This document shows positions 1-17,700 of a stretch of 64,000 bases of DNA, piece after piece. The translations under genes and the position numbers were made by a program. Positions within the stretch are counted from its first letter, which is position 1. Every line of letters starts with the position of its first letter. The notes below the pieces were generated by a model. That model ran no database searches and was not told the origin of the DNA. It saw only the letters and a list, made by a program, of their open reading frames with translations. This DNA is from Spirodela intermedia (lineage: Eukaryota > Streptophyta > Magnoliopsida > Alismatales > Araceae), in contig LR746269.1 of assembly GCA_902729315.2 (NCBI GenBank), positions 665,001-729,000 on the forward strand, written 5' to 3'.

Positions 1-408
1 CCATGAAACATCGGTGATGCATTTCCACGTGGATATTCTTTCTTGATATATACGATAAAAATAAAAATAAAAAACCAGCTTCATAGTGCAGTATACTGAG
101 AAAAAAACCTCCTCAGAGTAAGAGATTTTCTTTCCATTGCTCAGGCAAGAATGCCAGAAAAATAATTAAACCTCCATTTTTTCCGAAAAATCTTCAGGTG
201 AGATTGATCAGATGTGGTAAAAATAAAAATAAAAATTCATCCCTGGAGTTTATCAGAAATGGAAAGCAGAAAGCTGACCCCCTGGATTTTCACTATTTTA
301 TCTTCATTGGGCATTAATTAAATGTTTAATTAACAGCTAAAAGTTCGTCAAAAATGGAAATCCCAAAGTCAACGCTTAATAATTCGCAAGTAGAACACTG
401 AGACAAAC

Positions 409-4844
<4,436 letters not shown>

Positions 4845-5637
4845 GTCTAGCGAGAGAGAGAGACAGAGACACAGAGTGAGTGAGTGAGAGAGAGAGAGAG
4901 AATGTCAGAGAGAGACAGGGACCGACTCAAGAGAGCGACGAGGAGGGAACGATAAAGGTTTTCAGCTCCGATGCCCTCAGGAGGGTTTTAGGATGGCGAT
5001 TAGGCTAGGGTTTTACCCTCGAATGACCGTTGGAAGAAACCGATCCATAAGGATTCGAAACCCAATAAATGGTCCATACCTTTGTATACCGAGTCATTGG
5101 TCCGAGTTGCTGCCAGAAAAGCCGAGTCACCGTCGATGGGCCGGGCCGCTCCAGCCCGGCCTTGCCAACTTAGACCATCGGGCCATTAATGGACTCGGAG
5201 CAGGATACTGTCATTGGTCCTAGTTGCTGCCAGAGTCACCGTTTGTGGTGTCGATGGGCCGGGCTACTCCGGTCCAGGCCTTGCCAACTTAAACCATCGG
5301 CCCATTATCTCGGAGCAGTATACTGAGTCATTTGTCCGAGTTTCCGCCAGAAAAGCCGAGTCATCGTCTGTGGAGTCGACAGGCCGGGCCTGTCCTTTCC
5401 GGGCCTGCACGAGTTAAACCCGGCCTGTAACTGCTCCTAGCAGAGCAAGACCGGGCCAGGCCTGGGAAAACCGGGGCCCGTTGAGATCCGTGGCTACATA
5501 TATACGTAACCGTGAGTAACGGTGTTTAGCGAGGGGGGAGCAGCTTTTAGGGGGAGGGAAAGGCGGGAGGAGGCCTGGTAGTCTCTTCTGATACCTAGCG
5601 CCGGCGGAGGGATCGGAGAGGGGGATTTCTCTGCGTA
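4845..5637. promoter_or_regulatory. Shared head-to-head promoter, HSP60 / DENR
   Basis: A 793-bp gap between the two start codons. The HSP60 side has a GA-rich leader (about 4850-4906). Two AGGGTTTT motifs (about 4982 and 5007) read as the telo-box AAACCCTA toward HSP60. Many GGGCC/GGCCC motifs (site II-like) lie at 5140-5480. Telo-box and site II elements are known in plant genes for translation and mitochondrial functions; their use here is inferred. A short reading frame at 4993-5223 shows no family signal and is taken as chance. Confidence 0.5.
5091..5430. repeat. 117-bp degenerate tandem repeat, about three units
   Basis: Units begin near 5091, 5208 and 5325. The anchor TCATTGGTCC/TCATTTGTCC occurs at 5094, 5211 and 5328, exactly 117 bp apart. 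Each unit carries GAGTTGCTGCCAG-like, GCCGAGTCA-like and GGGCCGGGC-like blocks. The third unit is more diverged and fades after about 5430. Confidence 0.85.
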
Positions 5638-8600
5638 ATGGCGGAGAAGCCGCTTCCCGTTCGCGTTCTCTATTGCCAGATATGCAGCATGCCTGCGGAG
5701 TACTGCGAGTTCAGCCCCGATTTTGAGAAATGCAAGCCGTGGCTCGTCGAGAACGCCCCCGATGTCTACCCCGATATCACGAAAGGTTAGCATCCCCGAC
5801 CATACTGGTCGTCCTTCATCCGTTCGTAAAGGGTTCCGTGCATTTTCGACGCTGATCACGCGTCACAGAGGCCAGCGAGAGGGAATTAGAGAAGGCCGCT
5901 GAGAAGTTGCAGTCGACGAATATCTCTGGTACTAGTTCCGGCGTTGGTGTTGTGGGTTCTGTTGATTCTGCAGGTAAATAATTTGAATAATCGGGCTGTC
6001 TGCGTTTTTTCTTCCGTACTTTCCTATGAACGTTAGGGTTTTTTGTTCTTTAATTTTAGACTGGCTTCTGAGTTTCAACGTGCTCACAGTATAATTAAAT
6101 AGATTCTCAGCTCTATAAGAGGCTCATATGATTCCCTTTCATAATAAAAACAACTATCATAATTCTTATGGACGGAAATTTAATAGTTTAATGTAACTCA
6201 GAAATACATCCCCGGACTAAAAGCGATCTTGGCTTCTATTCCGATTTTAGTTTTATAACGAGGGTGGACATGCCCTGCATGTCGATGTCCGAAATTATGT
6301 GAACGGGTTATCTGGACCAGTTGAACCGCATAAACTTATTTTCATGCAACCTCCCTGTGACATTAGCGAGATGATACGAGTCCTATGAGTTGAGGAAGAA
6401 AACCTACCATTGAGGTCTCCTGCGAAGGTTCTTGGGGGTTTATTGGGGGGATTATAGCTTAGTGAGAAATTGCATATTATGAGGGACTGAGCTCGTTGGA
6501 GACTGAGAATGGAATTTTTATCTAGTTATGTCAGGTTGGGCTACTGTGTTGAGTGTCTATGACGTGGAATGCACAATGTCGCCTTGGTTCCTCCACCAAT
6601 TGCTTTTGTAAATTGGGTACTGTTTTACTGACCTGCTTTCTGAGGGCAATGGACATTTCTTCTAAAGTTTGTTGGCATCAAGGAAAGGGTGGTTCCTTTA
6701 ACTTGAAACTCTTGATTGAACAGACAAGGAAGTGATCATGCTTGACATGGGATGGCTAAGCTGCAGGACTACATGGTTGTACAAGTAGTGCTGGATCAAT
6801 CGATGGCATGAGCCAGACATGCATCCCAAGCTCTGCATGAATCTCTTAATGATCTGGTGAAATATGAGATATAGTTAGGCCTCATCGCTAGCTACTGATT
6901 ACTTAGAATCCTGCCAAACAATCAGTGGAATGACCCTTTTCTGTCCTGACGAACGTAGAGAAGTCTTTCCATTATGCCCAATGTTATGGTCCTGAACATG
7001 CGGTTGCAGCCTTGTTTTCATTTAAGATGTCTATATTATGTGCATGCTGGTCTAGCTGAAAAGTGGTTCTGGTGTATCGTGACTTTAACAGTAGTATATA
7101 CACACACATGCATAATATGTTGCAAGACGTTTTTGATCAGTAATTCTGTCTTAAAATTTAATGACCAGCTAACGGCATGATTGGTCTCCTGAATGGTTGT
7201 CCAATGCTCCAGAGGAGGAAATGAATGAAGTGTTCCTTCATGATGCAAATTCTGCAAGTCCTTAACTTCGGCACAAAAATATGTTCAAGGAATTTTTGTT
7301 TCATCACTTGCTGTGAAATTTAATGATCTGGCTGCATTGTGAATTGTCGTTCAATTGATTGTCACTAAACATTGAAACAATCCCGTTATGCATGATGGCC
7401 CTCAATTGATCCAGGTTATGTGAGTCAGTTCACGTTGGATTGATCCCACAAAGCCAAGGTTGCTTGCTCTTGTTTGATGTTCACTAGAGAAGCTTTTTCT
7501 GAAGAAAGAAATCTCAGTCTTGAAGTTCAATATTTTCTTCTGTATTTTGATGTCTAGGGGTATCATTTATTCGCATGATTTCTGGCGGTTTTAATTCTTG
7601 GAGCCCTCTGTTTCCATCCTGCACATATTTTCTTCAAATATTTCCACCCTGCGAACATATTTTTTCCTACATGTGGCAAGTCCTAGTTCCTCCTCCTTAT
7701 GTACAGGTGGTCCATCAACACCAAAGCCAGAAGAGATTAAACGTCTCCCAGGTGGTAAAATAAAGAAGAAGGTATGGCTGTCTTCGTCTTTTTCTCATTC
7801 TGCTACGATTTCATACCGGCCCTACTGTCTCCAGTGTTCTTTTAGTGGACATATTTTATTATATTATATGCTCTACACCATGGCAGTTTGTGAGACAAAG
7901 AAGTACTGCGACTGGGTTGCTGTGCTCCTCAAACATAAGCAACATTGATTGTAGGAAACTTAGATTTTATCATCCTACCAACAAGTTTCCCTAGGGAGAT
8001 ATGCCCGTCTCCTTGGGTTAGCCATACATTTTGATTATATTTTCCTTAACCGATCATTCTAGAGTGCAGTGTAAGGCTTTTATTACTAATAAAGAAAAAG
8101 AAAGGCCTTGTGATCTGCTGCTTACCTAATACCAAGTTCTCATTACGTGGTGGAAGAAACCGAGCAGATGAAAGATTGAATGTTGGAGAATTTTTTCTTG
8201 TAGAAAGATGCTTAGGCTGCATATATTACATGGCCTAACAGAATCAGTTTATAACGATAACCAGCATATCTCTAGGAATGCTTATGAATACTTATGCAAA
8301 TGTTGTGTTATCTTAGAAGGTCTCTAGGAAAATGCAGATTGATTCATCAATCTTTATATCCTTCAGTGCATTATTCTCCACCAATTTCTCAATCATTTCA
8401 GGAGAAGCAAGAAGTTGTCATAGAGAAGATTGTTCGGAATAAGCGTAAATGTGTGACTGTTGTGAAAGGCCTGGAGCTTTTTGGTGAGCATCTATCTCCC
8501 TCCCTTTTTCTAATCTGGGTACGGTGTTTTATTGTGATTCTTCGTATGATTCAACGATCTGGACGTGGCTGATGCGCCTTCAGGTATCAAACTGAGCGAC

Positions 8601-9727
8601 GCTTCGAAGAAACTGGGGAAGAGGTTTGCCACCGGAGCTTCTGTAGTAAAGGTGCTGTCGAACTCTTCCTCGAGAAACAAAAGGGAGAATCCTGAGTCTC
8701 TATGTACTCAACCTTGGCTTCTGGTTCGTTTCAGGGCCCCACTGAGAAAGAGCAGATCGATGTCCAGGGCGACATCTCCTTTGACATTGTCGAGTTCATC
8801 ACAGACTCTTGGCCAGGGGTTAGTTTCTCTACGAAATCCTGCCCTCCCTCTATTGATCTGTCCTTCATTTTTCTATGGTGGATTATTCTTTTCTGTGCCA
8901 GTTAATTACCTTTAATTTATTTCATAGAAATACTTGCCATATTTGACTATGACAAAATGGATTTATGAGACGGTCCATTGGGTAGAGAAAAGGGGCTCTG
9001 GCACCCCTAGAGTCGATCCAATTGAAGTCTGGTTGCATGAAGAAAACCCAATAAAATGGGTTACGCCTAGCCTAGAGAGAGAGAGAGAGAGGACTTGCTC
9101 AGTCCGTTGTCACTGAAAATTAGTGCAATTTTATTCTCAGAACTATAGATGGTCTTCTTCTTCTTGGGTTTTTCTGTGTTCTTAGACTGCCCTCATTTCG
9201 GCTTTTATGAACCCGATCTGACGAACCTGATGAAGACTTTTATGGGAAAAATGAAATCATATGAAAGTGCGGATGTTTCATGTGTTACCGATGAATGGAA
9301 AAAAAGATATTTATTTTTCCTCAATCCTCATGTGTTCCTCGCCTTCTTGTGATCAAAACCGTGATAGAAAATAATAATATTTTATTTCAATGTGGATGAA
9401 AAATGATTTTCATTATTCAAATCATGATGTTTGATCTATTCACGGCTTGAAAAAATACATATTTTCTGCACATTCATGTAAGATTTTTGAATCATAGTCA
9501 AATATGATACATATTTTCTTTATTTTTCGTGAAGAAAGGCCTACTTATGGATGAATTTATGGAGGGAAAACCAAGATCATATTCAAACGTGGATGGTTGA
9601 CATTATTTTCTTCATTTCTTGCGGATATTTGCCAGAGTAACTGCCTCCGTCGTGTTGTCTCTGATTCCAGGTGCCTGAGACCGCGATCTTCTTCATCGAG
9701 GATGGGAGGAAAGTCCCTGCTGCTTGA
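5638..9727 (+). CDS. DENR: Density-regulated protein homologue (DENR/TMA22), SUI1 domain
   Basis: Translation factor that with MCTS1/Tma20 acts on 40S subunits in recycling and in reinitiation after short upstream ORFs. Exons: 5638-5785, 5869-5973, 7707-7771, 8402-8483, 8584-8651, 8735-8818, 9671-9727; 609 nt, 202 residues, phases consistent, GT-AG throughout. The N-terminus has four cysteines (C13, C16, C23, C32) in a DENR-type zinc-binding-like segment. A lysine-rich linker follows (about 98-123, GGKIKKK). The SUI1/eIF1-like domain covers about 112-198, including VVKGLELFGIKLSDASKK, the QGD segment and IEDGRKVPAA at the end. Length matches the family (about 190-205). The first ATG in the leader is used. 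Intron 2 is large (1.7 kb). The whole length was assembled from conserved pieces, so exon 2, a linker, is the least certain. Confidence 0.93.
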
Positions 9728-10331
9728 GTTTGCCGTTGACTTGTAAGCATCTGCGGAGCCCACCTGGGTGCGCTTCTCTCTACTCAAGCCACAGAGAAAG
9801 AGAGAAAGAGAGAGAGAGAGAGAGCGACATGGGAATTTTAAGCTCCTCAATACTATCCTTTTTCCAGTCATTTGGTACTATTAGCCGATGATCGCGGTGT
9901 TCTTCTGCCGCGGCTCCGGGCTCGGGCCCGGCTGACTTTTTTCGGGCTTCTAGGGTGTGGTCACTTAAAGAGCGTTGCCCACCCCAATTCTGTTCTCTTC
10001 CTTGAGATCTGAACCAAGGTGTGATCGGTATTAAGTATAGGCCTAAACGGTGGGCTCCGGGCTGGGGCTTGACCCATTTGTACCGGGCTTTTGGGCTTTT
10101 GGCCCTCTTGTGTTTAAGCCTTTTAGAAGAAATTATGGCAAAGTTGATTGACATTAATGCATAACGGACCACGTGGGGGAAGTGATGATCATCCGACCTT
10201 GATCCGGTATTCGAGCTGAGAAAGGCAAGTGGAGGATGAACGGTCACAATCGACCGCCCCCACCCCGGCCCGCCAACCTGGGTTGGCTAGGTTATCAGCG
10301 TCCCAACAACCTTGTGCTGGCCGAAACTTAG

Positions 10332-10334
<3 letters not shown>

Positions 10335-10390
<56 letters not shown>
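10335..10390 (+). repeat. (TC)n microsatellite in the galactosyltransferase leader
   Basis: About 28 uninterrupted TC units end 48 bp before the start codon. CT-rich leaders are common in plants; the length is likely polymorphic. Confidence 0.9.
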
Positions 10391-10393
<3 letters not shown>

Positions 10394-10404
10394 GTAGTAG
10401 TAGA

Positions 10405-10413
10405 ATGGCATAG
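10405..10413 (+). other. Minimal upstream ORF (Met-Ala-stop)
   Basis: ATG GCA TAG lies 24 nt before the main ATG at 10438, between the TC repeat and the CDS. If the transcript starts upstream of it, ribosomes must leak past it or reinitiate. Confidence 0.4.
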
Positions 10414-10437
10414 ATCACCGGCGGGAGGTGGGGGGAA

Positions 10438-13400
10438 ATGCCACAGCCGGCGTCGAGCATCTTCCCCTACTCCAAGGATGACAAGGGGAAGAAGTCCAGG
10501 GCGTGGGTACCTGCGTCGGCGCAGCGCGGGGTCTCCCTCGCCATGATCTTCTCCGTCATCTCCTTCGCCGTCGGCATCTGCGGGCTGGCTTTCGCGGCGT
10601 ACGCGCTACTCAGGCCTCCCAGAACCGTGTCTGTGTTCCGATGCGGGGGAGCGGAGGACACGCTGAGGACATTCAGATCCAAGTTACTCGGGGACGGCGA
10701 CGAGGCCAGACTGGTCGTGCCGCGGCCCAAGCTCGTCGGACTCGTCGGTGTGCAGACCGGATTCTCCTCGGCTGGCCGGCGCGCTGCTCTGCGTAGTACC
10801 TGGTTCCCGTCGAATTCGGATACGCTGCTACGGTTAGATTCGTCGCCTCTTCTTCCGTCGACTCGAATTGCTGTTTCGAAGCCCTGTTTCATGCTGAATT
10901 GAGATTTACTTCTCTGTTTAAGGTTTCCATCACGAAATACTGAGATTACGGAACATGTTAACTTCGAAACTATACGAATTCAAGAGACCTATGGAAAATG
11001 CGTCGAGATTATGAGCAGATGTCTATGGTGTCGAGAGGTCACACTTACCAAAAATATAGTTGTTCCTGAGATGAATCTATTGATGCTCTCTGTGAAATGA
11101 AAAGAGAGACTTGTGATCTTTGTTCCGTTGCCTTGCAGTCCCCCAAAAAAAATTCCTTAAAGACACTAGGAGAATCCTCATGGAGATGAAGTTACTCCAT
11201 GTAATCACGAACTTTATTTGTAAAATTTCAGATAGATATCTCCTCGTCAGATTCTCTCAGATAATGTTTCCCTGTGGCTTACCATAAAGAATATGGCAGC
11301 AAGTGATCATTTTTTTTCTAACTATCTTATTTAAGCAAATACGAGCTTGCCAAGAAATTGGCGATGATTATGTGACGGGCAGCTCTCTGAGATCTACATG
11401 CTGAACTTGATTTCCCCGCTTCGAGTTTTCTTCTTGATCTTCGCCTAGGTTGTTGTTCTCTATGAATGTCCTTTGGTTTCATAGGAGAATGTTGAAGCCT
11501 TATTGATGGGCATACAACGCAATCAGTATGAAACCAAGGAAGATTCATAGAGCACAGGAAGACTGATATGGAAATCATAGGAGAATGTATGCCCATAAAT
11601 CATTGTCTAAACTTTTTCTTCCTCAATCTCTCCATTAATGTTTTTTTCTTATCTCTGACTGATCCAAGGTAGTTCATGCAATGGCCTTGTTGTAGGTTGG
11701 AGCAATCCACGGGACTTGCTTTTAGATTTGTCATTGGGCGCACAAAAGATGTGAAGAAAATGGAAGAACTCCAAAGGGAGGAAGAGAAATACCACGATTT
11801 CCTGTTCATAGATGTTGAAGAGCAGTATCTCAGGCTACCCTACAAGACGTACGAGCTAAAGCCCTCTATTTGTCAATCTCTTTCTGATCTTGTATCAAAC
11901 CATAGGCCCTTTGAAGTATATGTTTTCCCCCGGCCCCAAAAAATCTTTCAGGTTGGCATTCTTTAAAGCTGCATTTGATCTTTTTGAAGCAGAATATTAT
12001 ATTAAAGCTGACGACGGCATATACCTGCGTCCTGGTAAGCTCGAAGTTTTTTATGAGAAAGGACTATTTTAAGAAAATAACCTTCTGGTATTATTATTCC
12101 AACCGATGGATCTTTCTTCATCAGACCGACTCGCAACACTTCTTGCTAAGGAGCGCTCTCATCCGAGGACATACATTGGCTGTATGAAGAAAGGACCAGT
12201 CGTTACTGATCCAAAGATGAAATGGTAGGCTGGTTTATCTTTGATCTCAGAAGAAAAAAAACATGATTATTGCCCACTTTGTCCTAGAAATATGAACTTA
12301 TTGATGCACTTCATTCCACAAGAATTACAGGTATGAAAGCTCAGGACATTTAATTGGATATGAGTATTTCATGCACGCCTATGGTCCTATCTATATTATC
12401 TCAGCTGAGGTGGCAGCAGCATTGTCAGAAGCGAGAAATGGCAGGTCATTCACTCTCATTCATGTTCCTGGCTCTCCTTTACTATTCTATTTATTTTTTG
12501 TGATTATCAGCCAAAAAAATCATACGGCTCCCTAGTAAACGCATAATTTTTTTTTGTAAACATCAAATAACTACATAAATTCCTTTTTTTTTACTGAAAA
12601 AATAGCTAAATATTACAATGATCGGATCAAGACTATTTTATTTTGACTTGATTGTTTTCTTTCATTGCATGCACTCAAATTTCTGTTCGTTTCATCATCC
12701 CTAGAACACAATTATCTTTACTCCATAATTAAATGTTTTTTCCTGTCGGAGTAGCCTGCGAACGTTCAATAATGAAGATGTGACCATTGGATCATGGATG
12801 CTGGCAATGGACGTCAATTACGAAGACGTTCGGGCCATGTGCGATCCTCGGTGCACGGCCACATCTATTGCTGTGTGGGACATCCCACGGTGCTCAGGTG
12901 AGTCTCATGCACATCCTTCAACACGTTGAAGGCCATAAATAGTATCGAATTATGAGAAGATGTTCTTAGTTATGCATATAAAGTTCATGATATAAATGGC
13001 CTCATTTGGGTTGAGGAAAATAAATGAGAATTTAAATATAATATTGAAGAGAATATAAGTAAATTCTTTGGATTATTTTCGTTATAATACCCCATAACCA
13101 CATGAATTTTGGATAAGCCCTTCTCTTAGTCACTACCCCTTTTTGGTCTCTATAAACCAGAGAAACTATTTAGTCGCTAAGTTGTTCTAACACAGATAAT
13201 TACCATTTTACCCAATTAGAAGAAAACATACATACCCTTATGCCAAAGGTTACCTACAACCAATAGCTACCCTCTCTTATCTTCCTCTCTCTCCGTTTCT
13301 CTCTCCATGCCCTTTCACCTGTCAGAGGGTCTTTTTGTCATTAAATATACGTTACTGTAACTATACAAATACTAATATAATACTCTGAAAAATTATCACA

Positions 13401-13517
13401 CATAATCTTAATCGAGTGACTAAAAATATTGGGGCCGAATTGATGACCGGCGTGAATTAACTAAGGTCGCTTTGCCTTGATTCCGGATTCTAGTTTGTCC
13501 ACGTTTCAGGGTGATAG

Positions 13518-13549
<32 letters not shown>

Positions 13550-14113
13550 GACACACACACACACACACAACTTTGTCCAAATTCGTCCCTAATTGGGCCT
13601 TACATGACCCGTTCAGTCAAATTCTGATAGCTTGGTTATCTCAGATAAACTCACATTACCCGGTCTATTCTGATTCTAACTGGTTATCTGATATCTCGGA
13701 TAAACTCACATTACCCGGTCTATTTTGAAATGTGTATAGCGTGTGAGGACTTTTCCCAAATTCTAGTAGTTCACAACTGTTCTTACATCGAAATGTGTAG
13801 GAAGCATTAGCCATTATATCATAATGTTCTCTCTAAAAGGGTCAACTCCGCTGACCTCGGATGGGGTCAGCTGGGATTTAGAAAAACCCTAAAGAATTAC
13901 CGTCCTCCAATTAGAATGAAGCTAAAAGGACCAAAATCCCTATTCAGATCGCTGATGAAGCACTCAAACCATGTTGTTGTGTTATTTTTGAAAGTTCTGA
14001 AATCATGTCTATGGTCATCATCAGGTCTGTGCGACCCCGTGGCGAGGCTGAAGGAGCTCCACAACAAGAGCATGTGTTCTAAGAGCCCGACATTGCCGCC
14101 AGAGGACAGATAA
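10438..14113 (+). CDS. GT31 beta-1,3-galactosyltransferase (B3GALT12/13/14-like)
   Basis: Golgi type II membrane glycosyltransferase, related to the Arabidopsis probable beta-1,3-galactosyltransferases 12-14. Exons: 10438-10832, 11696-11848, 11952-12034, 12125-12224, 12331-12444, 12755-12897, 14025-14113; 1,077 nt, 358 residues, phases consistent. Short cytosolic tail, one membrane segment at about 31-58, then a lumenal GT31 domain starting at [15 protein letters not shown]. Conserved pieces follow: [34 protein letters not shown], the [11 protein letters not shown] catalytic-region motif, and a Cys-containing tail ending SPTLPPEDR. The metal-binding motif normally DDD reads D203-D204-G205 ([10 protein letters not shown]), so the third Asp is missing; activity is therefore uncertain. 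Intron 6 (1.1 kb) holds CT and CA repeats. The gene is convergent with the next, 405 bp between stop codons. Confidence 0.93.
13519..13568 (+). repeat. Compound (CT)n-(CA)n microsatellite
   Basis: A TC/CT run with one interruption is followed by ACACAC, within the last intron of the galactosyltransferase gene. Confidence 0.85.
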
Positions 14114-14323
14114 CACCTCGGGTGATCTCACTCTTTCTCTCTCTACATTCTCTTGCACTGCATTGTCGGGGGGGTGGAGAAGAGGTCCCCATTTGATGCT
14201 CGGTTGTGGTTGTCCTTCATTCTTCAATATTCTTGCATGGTCTAAAGAGTCATGTCTAGAGAGAGAAAATGACCCGGTCCTGTTTATGACCCCAAAACTT
14301 CATTTTTCATTACATGTAGATGC

Positions 14324-14373
<50 letters not shown>

Positions 14374-14518
14374 GAAGTCAATACCTTGATGGGCAAGACA
14401 GGTATGACAGTTCTAAGAGCCCGACATTGCTGTCATTCGCCTGGTTATCTCTTCCTTCTGGCCACACATTAAAGGCCATCTGAATGCCAAATCTGGAAAA
14501 AAATCATGGTGGTTGGGA
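14114..14518. other. Convergent intergenic gap with (CT)n
   Basis: Between the stop codons of the galactosyltransferase and the CCCH/CwfJ gene; it must hold both 3' UTRs. A (TC)n run of about 43 bp sits at 14329-14371. TCTAAGAGCCCGACATTG occurs twice, once in the last coding exon (near 14078) and once here (near 14412), which suggests a local duplication. Confidence 0.6.
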
Positions 14519-14711
14519 TCACTGAGTGGGATTGAACTCTCCGAACCCTTTCCGGAAACCTTCTGCCATCCGTGACTCCTCCTCCTTGCCCAGCTTGCAG
14601 TTCCTCCAGTCGGCTCGGTCGGCCACATTCAAGAGCCCTGCTAGAACCTGCAACAGAGAAGGCCATGAATGAGCTTCTTAATGCTCTAGACTTGGAAAGT
14701 TGGTAACCCAG

Positions 14712-14744
<33 letters not shown>

Positions 14745-17700
14745 TTGAGCAAGGCCATTCATTTGCAGGCTTTCTTCTCTCTAAACTCCCAAGCAACCCA
14801 GAAAGAACCAGCCCGGCTAGGAGATGAGTGAGGGCCCAGTTTTACCCTAGATAGATAGTGCAAGACCATCCATTTGCAGGCTTCCTTTTTCCATAACCTC
14901 CTAAGCAACCGAGGAGGAACCAACCAGCCGGGCTAGGAGATGAGCGATGGCCACAGAGAGTAAAAATCGAAGGTACCTCGCGCCCAAATTGCACAGGGAA
15001 TTTCTCCTCGTCCTCCACAGCATATGACAACGTCGTGCCATCCGGGAGCTCCACGTAGAAGAAATTCGACTTCCCATCAAACTGCTCCCTCAGAGATTCT
15101 CTACAACCACGGTCATTATCTGCCCAAAGAAAATATAAAGCCCAAAAAAAAAAAAAAAAGATTATTTCTGGTTCATACAAGGCCAGGAAGCCCATCAGAG
15201 CTCACACTCTTTCCTACTGAGAATGCCGACGAGGTTCTTACCTGGTTTCATCACAATATAATCAAACCCAAGCTTCTTGGCAGCAAACCCAAAAGCACGT
15301 TGGGCATTGGATGCTTTGGATAATGGAATCGGAACAGCCTGCGTGGAATTGTTGAGAAAATCGAAGCTGTTCATCCATCCACTGAACACAAGATAAATCT
15401 AAGAAATCCAACAAGGGATCCATCAATGGAACGATGCAAACCAGGTGGAGAACAACCTTAGCTTGGCTTTCTTTTTTTTCTTTTTTTTTTTGGTTGAGCT
15501 TAATGCCCTTGCAACTCTGATGATGGGAATTAATATAAATCCAACTCTACACCGTAAATAATTTATAATTTATAGTCATGGAGGGACAAAACACTGATCT
15601 TGACCGTGTAAATGTTCACTTACTCCCCCACCTAACCGTTCCCTTGGAAGATCACAGAAGGTTAGGTGCATAATTTCTTATTCTGTAATGGTGCAGCAGG
15701 CTCACTAAAATGATTAGTGAAGGTCAGGTAAACAGATACCAAGGATTTAAGACTTTAATCCCATATCTAATCCCATAAATTTGGAAAGCACCATCGGCCA
15801 TTTCATTCAGCATCTACATGGAGTTCAGCTATGCTACTACATGTCTGACGATGGCGTCCGATATTTGCCATCAGCTTCGGGTTATTGAAATTCTTTGTGA
15901 ATTTGTATGGGATCAACCTCGTCCTCTACCAAATTTCAAGTAATTGAGGTTCAGGGGGTCAAACCCTACCCACTCTCTATTTTCAATAAAAATATAAAAT
16001 AAAATAAAAAACATAAAAACTTAAAGAAAGGATCAACTATGCCGGAAGTCGTATGTAAGAAAAAACACGAGCTCATCATTGCTTCCAATGGGCGCCTGCT
16101 AGAAAGTCGACAAGGCCGGATATTCCCAGATATTACCCGGCAGAACACTCAGAGGGCTTTCCATTTCTCCTTTAAGGAGTGCCTTATAAGCTTGTCGGTA
16201 ATATGACTATTCCTAAACATTATTGGTCAACATTGGGAAAGATAATTAATGATAAAATGATGAATGATTTATGAAGGCTTTCTGAGCAATAAGCCCCGTT
16301 CATCCAAATATAAGGTGCATGTTTCTCACCAGACTGCCAGAAAACTGAGAAGTATTAGGAAATAAAATAAGATGCAGAGCACAGAAAACCTAAATATCTT
16401 CCATGATTAATGTAAATTGATTATGAACACACATGACATTGAAGGACTGATGCCATGGCTACCTGAAGATTGGCATGAGGACTGCGTCGAAACAGAAACT
16501 CATAGAAGATAACTGCCTTGCCTTGTTTATGGAAGAATATCTTGAGTGCTTTCTTAAAACCCTCTAACTCAGCATCTGATTCTGATGACAGGGAAAGAGT
16601 ATAAGGGCAATGCTCAATTGGAAGAAGCAGCACATGATCATCCACTAGCGGACCCTTCGCTAGTGCACAATAGTAACTTTCACCTACACATATAATGAGA
16701 TGCGACTCCACATTCGGACTTGACAAACAGAACCAGCAGCTTTTCTCCGATCTCTGCCTGTTTAGCAGTCAACCAATCAGTACGGTTAATTTGCTGGTGG
16801 TAAATCAAAATTCATTGAGACGTTTGAGGTGATGATAAATATATAAGATAAAATATGTCGATTCGGAGTTGGATTTATTTGAAATAAAATATCGATCAAA
16901 ATGTTAAATAACATACAGAGAAAAATATAGTGGCCCAACACGGATCTACAGAGAAAAAAGCTAAAAGAGAGTGAACCATGGAAAGAAAATAGTACTCACC
17001 GCTGGGCTCTCACCGGATCCCCTTCCTCAGATAATTTGTGACTGAATTTACAATCTGGACCCCTTTCACATTTTCCCTTGTTCAAGAAATCAAAACACAC
17101 ATTCCTTAGGTAATGTTCCCTGGCATCCATGTCGTGCCTAAAGATACAATCAGTCTCCTTGGGACAAGAACCGGTGGATGTGAACTTGAAGCATAATCTT
17201 TCACCGTCTGCACCCCTCTGCCTCTGCCGTTTCTGGGGGACATCATAACGCCAAAATTGTGCGTCAACATCAGAATCCCCAGGTCGTTTAGTTTCTTTGC
17301 TAATAGGAACATTGCCTTCTGAAATTGTGTACGGCGACAATGTAGTACCCATTGGCTTTGCACGAAGATCAGCTGGCGACATGCTTTTTGCTGGTGTTGG
17401 AGAAATTGCATGAAGGAATTTCTGGGAAGAACACGCAACATCCATCAGTTATTGAATGCCTGGTGCCAAATCAAATCCTACATAAAGTGACAATGGTGAA
17501 TAAATTTTAAGATAGTTCCTTGACGAATACACAAGATCAAAACTTGATGAACTTCTCTCTGATTTTTGACAAGTTATAGATGCAGACTTTCCTTTCTATT
17601 CCTTTTAAGATGATATTATCTTTTACCCGCCCTGAGGATGCACCATCACTACCTTTCCTTGATTTTACCCAATGAACAGAATTTTTTACAAATCACAACT

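Larger units (their letters stand above)
9728..10437. other. Intergenic: DENR 3' side and galactosyltransferase 5' side
   Basis: Holds the DENR 3' UTR, a GA run near 9791-9823, GGGCTC/GGGCTT-rich stretches at 9915-10110 that resemble the GGGCC-rich promoter DNA elsewhere in the window, and the CT-rich leader of the next gene. No gene was recognised. Confidence 0.5.

Noticed and set aside
5091-5430. CRISPR-like spaced repeat
   Set aside because: Plant nuclear context; units are contiguous 117-bp tandem copies, not short repeats with unique spacers.
5494-5859. 121-codon minus-strand frame
   Set aside because: Shadow of DENR exon 1 and its leader on the other strand.
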